A stretch of 64,000 nucleotides of DNA from Desulforamulus reducens MI-1 (GTDB lineage: Bacteria; Bacillota; Desulfotomaculia; Desulfotomaculales; Desulfotomaculaceae): positions 372,001 through 436,000 of the forward strand of contig NC_009253.1 of assembly GCF_000016165.1 (NCBI RefSeq). The letters are read 5' to 3'. Below the pieces are notes generated by a model. That model saw only the letters and a list, made by a program, of their open reading frames with translations. It was not told where the DNA came from and ran no database searches. The translations under genes and the position numbers were made by a program. This document shows positions 42,092-52,147 of the stretch, one piece after another; the first letter of the stretch is position 1, and each line of letters begins with the position of its first letter.

Positions 42092-44026
42092 ATGAAAAGT
42101 ATAAAATTTATTATTGTTACGATTACTATTTCTATTACAGTCCTGATCTTTGCGGCTCAGACTGGGCTGGGTTTTTATCATTTTAAGAGTATCCTGTCCA
42201 CTCAAATCGAGTCCTCTCTAAAAACAGACGTTGAGAAGGAAGCTGGTTTTTTAAACGGCAAGCTTGATAATGTTGGTAAACTGGCCAGAATATTAGCTGC
42301 AGATTTGGAATCATTGCCACAGTATAACATTGAGCTATACGAACCCATTATTAAGAAATATATCCAAGAAGAAGACTTGGCTCTGGGTAGCGGATACTGG
42401 TTGGAACCATTTATCTATAATGAACAAACAGAATATTATGGTCCATATATTTATAAAGATAACGGTAATCTGCAGTTAACGTTGGACTACAGTAACCAGG
42501 AGTACAATTATTTTCAATATGACTGGTATAAAAACGCATTAAACTCAGATAAAAAATTGTGTTGGAGTGAACCCTATCTAGACACAGTTACCAATTTAAC
42601 GATGATGACCATAAGCAGTTCTATTAAGAAGGATGGTCGGTTAATTGGTGCTACCACCGTAGATGTTGAACTTAAGGAACTACAGGACTATGTGTCTAAG
42701 ATTAAAGTTGGGCAAAGGGGTTACGCGTTTATTATCACATCTTCTGGATATTATATGGCCCACAGGGATGAAAGTAAAAATCTAAAGGTTAAAATTACAG
42801 AAGAAAAGGATCCCCAGGTTCAAGCTATGGGGAATACTATTATCAATGCTACTGTTTCCGGAACGACAGAAAATAGTATAAATAATAGTAAGTATATGGT
42901 TTCCTATGCACCAATTGGTCAAACAGGCATGAAACTGGTTATGGTGCTGCCCAAAGAAGAAGCTACCTCGGTGTTAGCCAAGTTTTATACCACCAATGGG
43001 ATCAGTTTACTTATAGCCCTAATTCTTTTTAGTGTGGTATTATTTCTATTTATTAACAAAGTTTTAACAGCCCCCTTAAAATTAATTGTATTGGAAGCAC
43101 AGAGAATTTCCGGTGGAGATCTAACTATAGATGCCCAAGGTAAACTTAATAGACTAAGCCTTCTCAAAAATGAAATTGGCCAACTTGCAGAAGCGTTCCA
43201 AGTTATGTCCCATAATGTAAGAGAAATCGTCAGTCAGATCATAGATAAATCCAATACCCTTGCGGCTTCATCCCAGCAATTAAATGCAAATGCCCAACAA
43301 ACTTCTGCTGGTGCCAATGAAACGGCGGTAACCATAACTAAAATTGCCAGCACCGTGGGAACTGTTTCGGAAAATTCACAGGAAGTATCCCAACAGGCAG
43401 GCCAGGTAGTTGATTATGCAAACAATGGCTATCAAGGAATAAAGTCAATTAACAAGCAGATGGATATAATTTCTTCAGGTTCTCTGCAAGTGAATCATTC
43501 AGTTGTCAGTACTAATAATTCTATTAATAAGATTAATCAATTTGTTGAAGTGATTATGAAGATTGCCGATCAGACTAATTTGCTGGCCCTTAATGCAGCC
43601 ATAGAATCGGCAAGGGCTGGAGAAGCAGGAAAAGGATTTGCAGTGGTGGCAGATGAAGTTAGGAAATTGGCTGAAAATACCTCCCAGTCTACCAAAGAAA
43701 TTCAGCAGCTTATTTCTGAAATTGCAGTTGAATCTCAAAATGCTGTAAAAGCTATTGAAGAAAGCGAAAAAGAAGTAAGAAAAGGAAATGAAATTGTTAA
43801 TGAGGTTGGGAACAGCTTTACAGAGATTATAACTGCCATTAACAATTTAAATGAACAAATTAAACATATTGCCTTGTCAACTGAGCAGTTGAATTCTGGT
43901 GTAGAGAATGTTGCGGCAACCACAGAGGAACAAACTGCAGCAATTGAGGAGGTTTCAGCAACTTCCACACAATTAAGTGTTATAGCTGAAGAGTTAACCA
44001 AGTTGACCAATAGGTTCAAAATCTAA
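42092..44026 (+). CDS. methyl-accepting chemotaxis protein with dCache sensor
   Basis: This 644-aa membrane receptor has a first membrane helix at residues 5-27, an extracytoplasmic double-Cache sensor (about 35-290; [31 protein letters not shown]), a second helix near 295-317, a HAMP linker to about 385 and a cytoplasmic signalling hairpin with the tip near 495-530 ([22 protein letters not shown]). It senses an unknown small ligand, often amino acids or organic acids, and signals to CheA. GGGAGG precedes the ATG. A terminator follows. Confidence 0.94.
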   Translation: MKSIKFIIVTITISITVLIFAAQTGLGFYHFKSILSTQIESSLKTDVEKEAGFLNGKLDNVGKLARILAADLESLPQYNIELYEPIIKKYIQEEDLALGSGYWLEPFIYNEQTEYYGPYIYKDNGNLQLTLDYSNQEYNYFQYDWYKNALNSDKKLCWSEPYLDTVTNLTMMTISSSIKKDGRLIGATTVDVELKELQDYVSKIKVGQRGYAFIITSSGYYMAHRDESKNLKVKITEEKDPQVQAMGNTIINATVSGTTENSINNSKYMVSYAPIGQTGMKLVMVLPKEEATSVLAKFYTTNGISLLIALILFSVVLFLFINKVLTAPLKLIVLEAQRISGGDLTIDAQGKLNRLSLLKNEIGQLAEAFQVMSHNVREIVSQIIDKSNTLAASSQQLNANAQQTSAGANETAVTITKIASTVGTVSENSQEVSQQAGQVVDYANNGYQGIKSINKQMDIISSGSLQVNHSVVSTNNSINKINQFVEVIMKIADQTNLLALNAAIESARAGEAGKGFAVVADEVRKLAENTSQSTKEIQQLISEIAVESQNAVKAIEESEKEVRKGNEIVNEVGNSFTEIITAINNLNEQIKHIALSTEQLNSGVENVAATTEEQTAAIEEVSATSTQLSVIAEELTKLTNRFKI

Positions 44027-44081
44027 AGGTTTTCTGTAAAAGTATTAAGTATATCTGGTAATTGAGCTAACATATTTGATT

Positions 44082-44116
44082 AAAAAAGTGTTGTCTATCC
44101 AGCAACACTTTTTTAA
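44082..44116 (+). terminator. terminator after the dCache chemoreceptor
   Basis: AAAAAAGTGTTG pairs with CAACACTTTTTT around TCTATCCAG. Confidence 0.9.
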
Positions 44117-44220
44117 CTTTTAGGATGATTTATTTATTATGTACTATTAGTAATAATAAGCAATTATTGCAGGTTTTTAAAATATTATGTCGAAATAGAA
44201 CTAACTAATAATTTGAAACT

Positions 44221-44303
44221 GAAGGGCAAACCCGAACGAAAGACGGGGACGCAAAACCTTGGGTCTAAGGTTCTAGGAATGAACTATTGATTGCCAGGCT
44301 GCA
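44221..44303 (+). promoter_or_regulatory. c-di-GMP-I (GEMM) riboswitch
   Basis: The block GGGCAAACCCG-AACGAAAGACGG-GGACGCAAAACC followed by GGGTCTAAGG and ATTGATTGCC-AGGCTGC matches the GEMM-I consensus: AGGGCAAACC, the GNRA-type GAAAG loop of P1b, the conserved GGACGCAAA joining segment and the receptor side. A terminator follows directly. It lies 270 bp before a soluble chemoreceptor gene, a usual target for this class. Confidence 0.9.
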
Positions 44304-44304
44304 A

Positions 44305-44337
44305 AAGAAAAAGGGCAGCCATGCCCTTTTTCTTTGT
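44305..44337 (+). terminator. riboswitch expression-platform terminator
   Basis: AGAAAAAGGGCA-GCCA-TGCCCTTTTTCT forms a strong stem with a T-rich tail. GGCTGC at the riboswitch 3' end can instead pair with GCAGCC in the terminator's left side and loop, so ligand binding could switch termination. Confidence 0.82.
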
Positions 44338-44348
44338 TTAGCAAATCA

Positions 44349-44456
44349 GAAAGCATAAAACTTTCCGACTTGCATAAGGGCAACTAAGGCTTACGCCATC
44401 GCCTAAAGGCTTTCGTGCGGCGCAAGCCAAGTTTTCTTTAGGAAATTATGCTTTTC
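44349..44456. repeat. dispersed long-palindrome repeat, copy 1
   Basis: The inner arms GGCTTACGCC (44388-44397) and GGCGCAAGCC (44419-44428) enclose CCTAAAGG...TCGTG; outer arms AAGCATAA...TTATGCTT extend the palindrome. It shares its left flank (TAAGGGCAA.T.AAG) with copy 2. This copy lacks about 14 nt of the inner right arm. It lies between the riboswitch terminator and the downstream gene. Confidence 0.8.
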
Positions 44457-44572
44457 GAAAACTGTAGATAACTTTAATCGCCCGTAGGATGAATTTGTTC
44501 TTGCCAGTATTGTTGTAAGCAATTGATTTAAAAGAATGTAAGAAATAATAAATTTATGAAAGGGAGTTAATA

Positions 44573-45394
44573 ATGAATTCACAAAAGCTACAGGTGTTAA
44601 GCGAAGTGTTAGAGACGATTAAAGATATTTTTCCTATGGATTGCATGATTAGCTTAACGGATCGGGAGAAATTTCTAAAATATTTACCAGGGGATAAAAT
44701 TGATGTCAAGGTTAAGGCTGGGGACAAACTGGCTCAGGGGGATGCCATTGATGCTTCCTTAAGCACTGGAAAGAAAAGTGAAGTAATGGTCCCTGTAGAA
44801 GTTTTTGGTTATCCCTTCAAAGCTGTTGCTCTGCCTGTTATAGAAAATGGGGAAGTCATTGGGAGTGTTGGGGTCGGTTTTGATATTTCTGCCCAAGAAG
44901 AGGTTGCTAGTGTGTCTGAAACCCTGGCGGCTTCAACCGAGGAAATTAGCAGTAGTGTAGAGGAAATGGCAGCATCGGCCCAACAACTGACGGCAATGCA
45001 GACCCAATTAAGTGCTGTGGCTCAGGAGACCAATAGCAGGCTCCAAAAGACCGATGAAATCCTTAAATTTATTAAAGATATTGCTGGGCAGACTAAGCTA
45101 TTAGGTTTAAATGCAGCCATAGAAGCAGCAAGGGCCGGAGAGGCAGGCAGGGGATTCCATGTGGTTGCCGATGAAATCAGAAAGTTATCGGACCGCAGTG
45201 CTGTATCTGTTAAGGATATTGCAGATATAGTGCACGAGATCCGGAATAATACCAATAAACTATTGGAATTTGTAGAAAAAACAAACCAAATTAGTGAAGG
45301 ACAATCCGAGGCAACCCAGTACATTGCCAAGGCAATTGAAGAAAACGCAAGGTTAGCTGAGAACTTAAGTAATGTTTCAAAGAATATGCTGTAA
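44573..45394 (+). CDS. soluble methyl-accepting chemotaxis protein
   Basis: The protein has 273 aa and no membrane segment. Residues 1-115 form a small PAS/Cache-like sensor ([47 protein letters not shown]) and residues 120-273 a short signalling domain ([34 protein letters not shown]). GGGAG precedes the ATG. It lies downstream of a c-di-GMP-I riboswitch with its own terminator, so its expression probably follows c-di-GMP levels. The ligand is unknown. Confidence 0.9.
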   Translation: MNSQKLQVLSEVLETIKDIFPMDCMISLTDREKFLKYLPGDKIDVKVKAGDKLAQGDAIDASLSTGKKSEVMVPVEVFGYPFKAVALPVIENGEVIGSVGVGFDISAQEEVASVSETLAASTEEISSSVEEMAASAQQLTAMQTQLSAVAQETNSRLQKTDEILKFIKDIAGQTKLLGLNAAIEAARAGEAGRGFHVVADEIRKLSDRSAVSVKDIADIVHEIRNNTNKLLEFVEKTNQISEGQSEATQYIAKAIEENARLAENLSNVSKNML

Positions 45395-45480
45395 AATTGA
45401 TACAAGACCTTTCATTGTATACTAAGTATTACGGAGACATATCCGAGGTTTATTAGGGTATGTCCAGGAAGGCTCTTTTT

Positions 45481-45600
45481 ATCTGGAAGCATTATAACTT
45501 TCTGGCCTGCGTAAGGGCAAATTAAGCTTCCGCCAACGTCTAAAAGACTCTCGTGTCCTTTAGGTATGGCGGAAGTTTATGTTTTTCTAAATTGCAGAAC
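45481..45600. repeat. dispersed long-palindrome repeat, copy 2
   Basis: GCTTCCGCC (45526-45534) pairs with GGCGGAAG (45568-45575), with inner arms CTAAAAGA...TCCTTTAG. Compared with copy 3, both arms have changed (TTACGCC/GGCGTAA to TTCCGCC/GGCGGAA), a compensatory substitution. Left flank AAGCATTATAACTTTCTGG matches copy 1. Confidence 0.8.
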
Positions 45601-45643
45601 CTTTGTTAATAGCAGTGAGGTTTCAGGAACTGCAGGCAGCTTC

Positions 45644-46555
45644 TCAAAGTTTAGCCCTTCCCATTTCTGTTATTACCTGCAGCATATCTTCGGCTAAAGG
45701 AATTTGAAAGGACATTGGGTGACCAGTTCTGGGGTGAAGGAAGGATATTTTATCGGCATGTAAGCAATGGCGGCCTATTTGAGCGATACTGCCGCCGTAG
45801 AGTGTATCTCCTACCAAAGGATGTCCCAAATGTGATAAATGAACCCTTATCTGGTGGGTTCTACCAGTTTCAGGCATTAAACGGATAAGGGTACAATCTG
45901 TAATATATTGTAGAACCTCAAAACGAGTCAGCGCTTGCTGGCCGGTACTTGATATTTGACGTTTCGTGGTTTTTCCTTCACACTTTTCCAAAGGTAGGTC
46001 GATGTAGCCATTCCTTTGAACAATCTTACCATGAACTAGGGCAACGTATGAGCGAGCCAGTTGTTTACGTTTCCTCTGTAAGAACAGTTTTTGTGCACTG
46101 TAGGAGTTTTTAGCCACCAATACAAGGCCTGAGGTATTACGGTCAATGCGGTTTACGGCATGAAAGGTGGGCGCTGGGTTGTTCTCTAACCAGTGATAAA
46201 CTAAGCCATTGGCCAGGGTACCGGAAGGGTAGGCCAAGGTTGGGTGAACACACATACCGGGCTGTTTATTGACCAAAGCAATATCTTCGTCTTCAGAGAT
46301 AATCGACAAGTCCAACGGTTCCGGTGGCAGGTACTGGTTTCGAGGGGGAATGGGATATATCAGGACCACTTTGTCACCAGTGTTAACGATGGTACGCCAG
46401 GTGACCTTAGCGCCATTGCAAAGAATTTCCCCTTCATTTCGGAGTTTTTTCAATGCTCTATCCGAAATATCCTTGTGTTTAAGAAAATCTCTAAGGAATT
46501 TACCGTTCTGGCTGGCTTCCACACAAAGGACAACCTGGTTATTTGCACAGACCAA
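45644..46555 (-). CDS. RluA-family pseudouridine synthase
   Basis: The protein is about 303 aa from TTG 46555, 8 nt after GGGAGG; an ATG at 46579 lies before the site. An S4-like N-terminal segment (FLRDFLKHKDISDRALKKL) precedes the catalytic domain, with HAVNRIDRNTSGLVLVAK near 137 carrying the catalytic aspartate and RLMPETGRTHQIRVHL near 222. It isomerises uridines in rRNA or tRNA; the site is not predictable. Its start overlaps the end of the MATE gene, so the two are coupled. Confidence 0.92.
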   Translation of the reverse strand: MVCANNQVVLCVEASQNGKFLRDFLKHKDISDRALKKLRNEGEILCNGAKVTWRTIVNTGDKVVLIYPIPPRNQYLPPEPLDLSIISEDEDIALVNKQPGMCVHPTLAYPSGTLANGLVYHWLENNPAPTFHAVNRIDRNTSGLVLVAKNSYSAQKLFLQRKRKQLARSYVALVHGKIVQRNGYIDLPLEKCEGKTTKRQISSTGQQALTRFEVLQYITDCTLIRLMPETGRTHQIRVHLSHLGHPLVGDTLYGGSIAQIGRHCLHADKISFLHPRTGHPMSFQIPLAEDMLQVITEMGRAKL

Positions 46556-47912
46556 TCTTTTTTCCTCCCATTGCCGCATTTCGTTGAACGATAACCATAC
46601 GAATCAGTAAGCTTGTTGCACCTATGGCTAGACCCACAATAAGTCCTACCCAGTAGCCAAAGGCTGCCAGGGGCGTATAGAGGGAAAGGATATGTCCCAG
46701 GGGCAGGCCAATAACCCAGTATGAGGCCAGTGCAACAATAAATGAAACATTTACATCCTTATAGCCCCGGAGTATTCCCTGCACCGGTGTGGCGATGGCA
46801 TCAGAAAGTTGAAAGAAAAGGGCATATACTAGGAACTGCTGGGTCAATTTAAAAACCGTCTGATCTTTGGTGTACAACCCAGCCACTTGATCGCCAAAGA
46901 GCAGTAGACCAATGCCACAGCAGACAGCCATTCCCACCGCAATACCTAACCCCAATAAACTGTATTGTTTAGCATCGGAGTATCGCTGGGCACCTACTTC
47001 AAAACCAATGGTAATAGTTAGGGCCATGGAGATACTTAAGGGCACCATATATAAAAATGAGGCAAAGTTTAAGGCGGCTTGGTGTGCAGCGATGGTAACG
47101 GTGTTATACTGACTCATCAATAGTGTTACCCCAGAGAAAACACTGGTCTCAAAAAAGATAGAGAAGCCAATGGGTATACCCAGCTTAAGCTGGGTTCGCC
47201 AAGCGGAGAAAGAGATACCAAGCCATTTTTTAAAAAAATTGTAACAGGAAAAGGGCTCTACCCTGTGCAATACATAAAGAGCAATGAAAAAAACACACCA
47301 ATAAGTTATGGCTGTTGCATAACCTGCACCCACGCCACCCAAACGGGGAAAACCCAGCTTGCCAAAAATCAGTACGTAATTTAATAATATGTTGATGGGC
47401 AAGGACAGCAACGTAATAAACATAGACACCCGTGTTTGGCCCAGGGCATCAATAAAGCAGCGAAATATGGTATAGATGAACAGGGGGGTAATGCCGAAGG
47501 AAAGCCCCACTAAGTAACGTCTGGCAATGTCCCGCACGGGTGACTCCAAGTGCATGGTATTTAAAACTGGTTTTAATGCGATGGCACCACAAATAAGAAC
47601 AATAATGGAAATGGCAATGGCCAGATAGCTCCCTTGGATTACCGTAAAGGGGACATGGTCCCTCCTTCCCGCTCCTACAGACTGGGCAATGATGGGGGTT
47701 ACAGCCAGTAAAATGCCCGTAATGCCAGTGGAAATGGGTACCCAGAGGCTGGAACCGATGGCAACCCCGGCTAGATCCCTGGCCCCTGCATTGCCGGACA
47801 TGACTGTATCCAGCATGACCATGGCAGAAAGTGAAATTTGAGTAATAAGTATGGGCCATAATATTGTCATAAATTGGAGTATTTTTTCCTTTGTGGAGAA
47901 TGTTTTTTTCAT
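46539..47912 (-). CDS. MATE-family multidrug/sodium antiporter
   Basis: This 457-aa protein has twelve hydrophobic segments and the MATE pattern of two homologous six-helix halves: ILITQISLSAMVMLDTVMSG at the N-terminus, PISTGITGILLAVTPIIAQSVG near 58, and SIFFETSVFSGVTLLMSQYN near 255. It exports cationic drugs or metabolites using a sodium or proton gradient. It is the upstream gene of a two-gene unit with rluA. The substrate is unknown. Confidence 0.93.
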   Translation of the reverse strand: MKKTFSTKEKILQFMTILWPILITQISLSAMVMLDTVMSGNAGARDLAGVAIGSSLWVPISTGITGILLAVTPIIAQSVGAGRRDHVPFTVIQGSYLAIAISIIVLICGAIALKPVLNTMHLESPVRDIARRYLVGLSFGITPLFIYTIFRCFIDALGQTRVSMFITLLSLPINILLNYVLIFGKLGFPRLGGVGAGYATAITYWCVFFIALYVLHRVEPFSCYNFFKKWLGISFSAWRTQLKLGIPIGFSIFFETSVFSGVTLLMSQYNTVTIAAHQAALNFASFLYMVPLSISMALTITIGFEVGAQRYSDAKQYSLLGLGIAVGMAVCCGIGLLLFGDQVAGLYTKDQTVFKLTQQFLVYALFFQLSDAIATPVQGILRGYKDVNVSFIVALASYWVIGLPLGHILSLYTPLAAFGYWVGLIVGLAIGATSLLIRMVIVQRNAAMGGKKIGLCK

Positions 47913-48056
47913 GGTTCCTACCTAATAGAGTATTTTTAAAATAACATTATATCATCTTTATTGCTTAAAAAGACTTTAGGTGCTAAAAAATCGATTTTCC
48001 AATTTCTCTGAGGTACTATTTAAAATAACTAACTGTTTAGGAACGGAGACTGACAT

Positions 48057-49196
48057 ATGGGGGTAAGTATCAGGGATACCTTGAGTTTGGACATTCTTAA
48101 AGGTGCCAAGGTTATCGCCGGGCAAAGGGGCTTTAATCGTCTGATCAAAAGGGTGAGCGTCATTGAGTGTCCGGACTGTCAGGATTACAAAGAACTTTTA
48201 AGAGAGGGAGATTTCTTTCTAACAAGTTTTTATGCCGTAAAGGATGATCCGGGGCTTTTAGCCATAACAGTATCGACAATCATTGAGTCCGGTTCCAGCG
48301 GGTTGTGTTTGTTGGATCTTTATATGGAAGATCTACCCGAAGAAATTAAAGCACTGGCCAACCGCAAAAATTTTCCTATTATTATGATCTCAAAAGATTT
48401 GCCCTATGCAGAGATTATTACAGAGATTATGGATTTAATTATCCAGAACAAAGAAAATATTATTGTAGAAATGCAAGTGGATAAGTTATTGCTGGAAAAA
48501 GATGGAAGCAGTATAAAAGGTTTAGCACTTCAGATTAATAATAAATTTTGTAATAATGTTGCTGCCATTTTTATTACCAGCAAGCAAGGGGTAAAAAGAC
48601 GCCTTTTAAACTTGAAGGAGAGTTTTCAGGGGCAGGAAAGTTGGTCGGTCATTTCCTATAAGAGGGGTATTCTGCTGTTAATCAGTACACCCTATCAGGT
48701 GGAGAACCACCAATCAATAAAAGAGCTAAATTCTATTATCCAAACCATTGAGGGGACAACTAAAAACTATTATTTGGGGATTAGTAGACATTATTCAGGT
48801 CTTGAAAACCTAGGCCTGTGTATTAAAGAGGCAATGCATGCCAATGAACTAGGTGAAAAAGTTTTAGAGCAAAAAATAACCATGTACAAGGACCTTGGAG
48901 TTTACCGGGTTTTATCTGTGGTTAAAGAAACCCCTGAATTGAAAGAGTTTCATGATGAAATCATCTTACCTTTACAGGAATACGACCGTAAAAACAATAT
49001 GAATTTATTTAAGACCGCAGTATCCTATATCGAAAATGACGGGGATGTAAATAAAACAGCCCAGGAACTTTTTCAGCATAGAAATACTATCCGCTATCGT
49101 TTGATGAAGATCAAAGAAATTTTAAAGATGGAAGGCTTAGAAGGAAGTTTTTATGAACAATTATCAGTAGCGATCAAAATTCATAAGATGTTATAG
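48057..49196 (+). CDS. PucR-family transcriptional regulator
   Basis: This 379-aa protein has an N-terminal PucR domain (residues 1-130, with AGQRGFNRLIKRVSVIECPD and the EGDFFLTS block), a middle GGDEF-like degenerate region with a diffuse LGISRHYSGLENLG block near 245, and a C-terminal HTH_30 (NKTAQELFQHRNTIRYRLMKI, about 340-360). It is placed directly before the peptide-uptake operon on the same strand and is the obvious regulator candidate. Family members respond to purine or amino-acid-related metabolites. Confidence 0.9.
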   Translation: MGVSIRDTLSLDILKGAKVIAGQRGFNRLIKRVSVIECPDCQDYKELLREGDFFLTSFYAVKDDPGLLAITVSTIIESGSSGLCLLDLYMEDLPEEIKALANRKNFPIIMISKDLPYAEIITEIMDLIIQNKENIIVEMQVDKLLLEKDGSSIKGLALQINNKFCNNVAAIFITSKQGVKRRLLNLKESFQGQESWSVISYKRGILLLISTPYQVENHQSIKELNSIIQTIEGTTKNYYLGISRHYSGLENLGLCIKEAMHANELGEKVLEQKITMYKDLGVYRVLSVVKETPELKEFHDEIILPLQEYDRKNNMNLFKTAVSYIENDGDVNKTAQELFQHRNTIRYRLMKIKEILKMEGLEGSFYEQLSVAIKIHKML

Positions 49197-49230
49197 CACT
49201 TGTTTTATTTACAAAACAAGTGCTTTTCTT
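49195..49230 (+). terminator. terminator after pucR-like gene
   Basis: AGCACTTGTTTT pairs with AAAACAAGTGCT, followed by TTTCTTTTT. Confidence 0.9.
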
Positions 49231-49424
49231 TTTGGATATTTAACAAAGGTCAGAAAAAAATCTTGTCGAATTCACCTAGAATACTATTGAATATGTATAA
49301 AAAAATCTACATATTCATGCACGTAAAGGCAGGGTGGTGAAACAGAACCACGTTAACGTTATTTGGGGGTGACAAAGGGAAGAAAGAATGGTTCTATATC
49401 TAAAATTTTACCGGGGGTGGTCTT

Positions 49425-51008
49425 ATGAGTAATAAAAGAACGAAATTAATGGTAGCCATTGTGTTGCTGGTCTTTGCACTTACGGTTGTTACAGGTTGCG
49501 GAGGTGGAAATCAAGGAGGTTCCGGCGGGCAGAAGGCTAAAATTGCCTATTATGCCTTTAACAGTGAACCAGTGCTGGATTGGGATCCCAGTGTGGAGTT
49601 TTCCAATGGTATCGCAGTTATGAACAACATTTATGAAACCCTTTTAAGGTTTGATCCGGAGCAAAACAAAATCATTCCTATTCTTGCAGAGGAATATTCA
49701 AAATCAGAAGATGGTTTGACCTGGGTTTTCAAACTGAGAAAAGGTGTTAAATTCCATGACGGAACTGAAATGAAAGCCGATGCAGTTAAGTATTCCATTG
49801 AGAGAACAAAGAAAATAAACAAAGGTGCAGCCTATATTTGGGATTCCGTAAAGGAAATCAACATCAAGGATGATTACACAGTTGAGTTTAAATTGAGCTA
49901 TGCGGCCCCGGTGGATTTAATTGCCAGTTGTGGTTATGCAGCCTTCATTATGTCACCAAAGATTGCTGAGCAGCCCGAAGGTTGGTTCTCCCAGGGAAAT
50001 GAAGCAGGTACCGGCCCCTATAAGCTGCAAAGCACTAAGAAGGGCGAAGAAGTGGTACTGACTCGCTTTGATGAGTATTGGAAAGGCTGGGAAGGCAACC
50101 ACTTTGATAAGGTGATTGTAAAGAAGGTTCCAGAAACTGCTTCCAGACGTCAGTTGGTTGAAAAGGGTGAGGCAGATGTAACCATTGAACTTCCCTATGA
50201 AGACGTTGAAGCGCTGAAGAACAATGCCGACGTACAAATACTGGATGCCCCTGCTTTCCAAAACCTATTCTTCTGCTTTAATACAGAAAAGGAACCGTTA
50301 AATAATAAACTTGTAAGGCAGGCCCTATCCTACGCTTTCCCCTATGAAGATGTAGTGAAATATGCCATGGGCAACTATGCTACCCAGGCCAAGGGGCCCA
50401 TACCTTATGGGCACTGGGGACATGGAGACAACCTGTTCCAGTATAAGCACGATTTGAATAAAGCAAAGGAATTGTTGGCCCAGGCGGGCATCCCCAATGG
50501 TGGCTTCAAACTTCTCTTAACCTACATGTCCGGGGATGAAGCTGAAAAGAAAACAGCGGAGCTCTATAAAGCGGAACTGGCTAAGCTGAATATTGAATTG
50601 GAAGTAAGGGGCATGCCCTGGGATAGTCAGTGGGAGTTGGCCAAGAGCAAAGATGCCAAGAGCAGACAAGATATCTTAGGTATGTACTGGTGGGTGGATT
50701 ATGCCAGCCCCTACAGTTGGTTGTACAGTCTATATCACTCCGAGAAGGATCCATTGTTTAACTTAAACTATTATAAAAACGAAAAGTTTGATCAGTTAAT
50801 TGATGAAGCCAATAGTAAGAGCGGTATTGACAGAGCTGCGGCTGAACAAATGTATATTGAAGCGCAAAAGATGCTAATTGAAGATGCACCGTCCATTTTC
50901 ACCTATGATAAGAAATATGTTTGGGTGCATAATAAGCAATTCAAAGGTCTCAAGAGCAATGCAGCCTACCCCAATACCATATTCTTTTATGATACTTACC
51001 GTGAATAA
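49425..51008 (+). CDS. peptide ABC transporter substrate-binding lipoprotein
   Basis: This 527-aa family-5 solute-binding protein has a lipoprotein signal with hydrophobic stretch and lipobox VVTGC (Cys25), then a Gly/Ser-rich linker. The SBP_bac_5 signature FKLRKGVKFHDGTEMKADAVKYS lies near 104-125 and PYGHWGH near 325. It delivers oligopeptides or related compounds to the permease. It is the first gene of a seven-to-eight-gene operon. A long-palindrome repeat lies between it and the permease gene and may stabilise or separate its mRNA. Confidence 0.93.
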   Translation: MSNKRTKLMVAIVLLVFALTVVTGCGGGNQGGSGGQKAKIAYYAFNSEPVLDWDPSVEFSNGIAVMNNIYETLLRFDPEQNKIIPILAEEYSKSEDGLTWVFKLRKGVKFHDGTEMKADAVKYSIERTKKINKGAAYIWDSVKEINIKDDYTVEFKLSYAAPVDLIASCGYAAFIMSPKIAEQPEGWFSQGNEAGTGPYKLQSTKKGEEVVLTRFDEYWKGWEGNHFDKVIVKKVPETASRRQLVEKGEADVTIELPYEDVEALKNNADVQILDAPAFQNLFFCFNTEKEPLNNKLVRQALSYAFPYEDVVKYAMGNYATQAKGPIPYGHWGHGDNLFQYKHDLNKAKELLAQAGIPNGGFKLLLTYMSGDEAEKKTAELYKAELAKLNIELEVRGMPWDSQWELAKSKDAKSRQDILGMYWWVDYASPYSWLYSLYHSEKDPLFNLNYYKNEKFDQLIDEANSKSGIDRAAAEQMYIEAQKMLIEDAPSIFTYDKKYVWVHNKQFKGLKSNAAYPNTIFFYDTYRE

Positions 51009-51015
51009 AACAGTG

Positions 51016-51105
51016 TCATAAGGGGAGCTAAGGCTTACGCCGTCGCCCAAAGGACCTCGTGTCCTTTGGGTATGGCGTAAGCCAAGTTTCTTTAGCCCCT
51101 TATGA
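51016..51105. repeat. dispersed long-palindrome repeat, copy 3
   Basis: This is a near-perfect 90-bp palindrome: TCATAAGGGG...CCCTTATGA outside, GGCTTACGCC (51032-51041) with GGCGTAAGCC (51074-51083), then CCCAAAGGA (51046-51054) with TCCTTTGGG (51062-51070) around CCTCGTG. It sits inside the operon between the binding-protein and permease genes. Confidence 0.88.
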
Positions 51106-51124
51106 TTTGAAGGAGGGCAGTGAG

Positions 51125-52135
51125 GTGCGTTCATTTATTCTTAAGAGACTGGGCTTGGGCGTGCTGGTTTTGTTAGGGGTTATTACCGTAACCTTTTTTA
51201 TTACCAGGGTTATACCTTCGGACCCTGCGGCAAAATGGGTTGGCCCACGGGCCACACCTCAACAGATTGAAGCAGCAAGGGTTGAGTTAGGGTTGGATCA
51301 ACCGCTCTTTATTCAATTTGGCAAGTACGTAACGGATTTAAGCCAAGGGGATTTTGGCAAATCCCTGCGCAGCCATCAACCGGTGGCAGAGGAACTCAAG
51401 GCCTATCTGCCTGCTACCATAGAATTGGTTGTATTATCAACCATCATCGCTATTTTCGTTGGGATTCCCCTGGGAGTCCTTTCGGCCAGAAGAAAAGACC
51501 AACTAGTGGACCATTTCAGTAGAATCTTTTCCGTGGGGGCCGTATCTCTCCCCACTTTCTGGGTTGGCCTCTTTTTACAACTGTTGTTTTATCGACACCT
51601 AGGGTTTCTTCCCCTGGGAGACCAGCTTAGCACAGATATAAAACTGCTTTATGAAGTGCCCCATATTACTGGCTTTCTGCTTTTTGACAGCTTTATTACA
51701 GGCAACTTTGTTATTCTGCAGGATGTTTTAATTCATATGATTTTACCGGGCATTACCATAGCCCTGTATCCCTTGGGTTTAGTGGCAAGAATGACCCGTT
51801 CTGCTTTGCTGGAAATTTTGAACGAGGACTATATCAGTGCCGCCAGGTCCTATGGTTTGCCAGAGGGTCTGGTTTTATGGAAATACGCCCTTAAGAATTC
51901 TCTGGGGCCCACCGTTACTGTGGTTACCCTTTCCATCGGCTATACACTGGTGAATACCTTTTTAATCGAAGCCATCTTCAGTTGGCCGGGCATTGGTAGT
52001 TATATATCTTCAGCAGTGATTAGTCTGGATTATCCCGCCATCATGGGTGTAACCATCTTTTCGGCCATTGCCTATGTATTTTTGAATTTAGTTGCTGACT
52101 TTATTATTGCGCTAGATCCACGTGTTCGCACTTAA
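51125..52135 (+). CDS. peptide ABC transporter permease (DppB-like)
   Basis: This 336-aa inner-membrane permease starts at GTG 51125, 8 nt after AGGAGG; an upstream in-frame start would read through the palindromic repeat and is rejected. The N-terminal helix (residues 9-30), five further helices and the cytoplasmic EAA loop EDYISAARSYGLPEGLVLWKY near 237 fit the BPD_transp_1 family. The N-terminal motif GPRATPQQIEAARVELGLD is typical of dipeptide/nickel permeases. Confidence 0.93.
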   Translation: MRSFILKRLGLGVLVLLGVITVTFFITRVIPSDPAAKWVGPRATPQQIEAARVELGLDQPLFIQFGKYVTDLSQGDFGKSLRSHQPVAEELKAYLPATIELVVLSTIIAIFVGIPLGVLSARRKDQLVDHFSRIFSVGAVSLPTFWVGLFLQLLFYRHLGFLPLGDQLSTDIKLLYEVPHITGFLLFDSFITGNFVILQDVLIHMILPGITIALYPLGLVARMTRSALLEILNEDYISAARSYGLPEGLVLWKYALKNSLGPTVTVVTLSIGYTLVNTFLIEAIFSWPGIGSYISSAVISLDYPAIMGVTIFSAIAYVFLNLVADFIIALDPRVRT

Positions 52136-52147
52136 AGGGGTGAAAGG

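Noticed and set aside
44349-51105. insertion sequences at the palindromic repeats
   Set aside because: No transposase gene is present in or near any copy and the units are only about 90-120 bp; at most they are non-autonomous elements.
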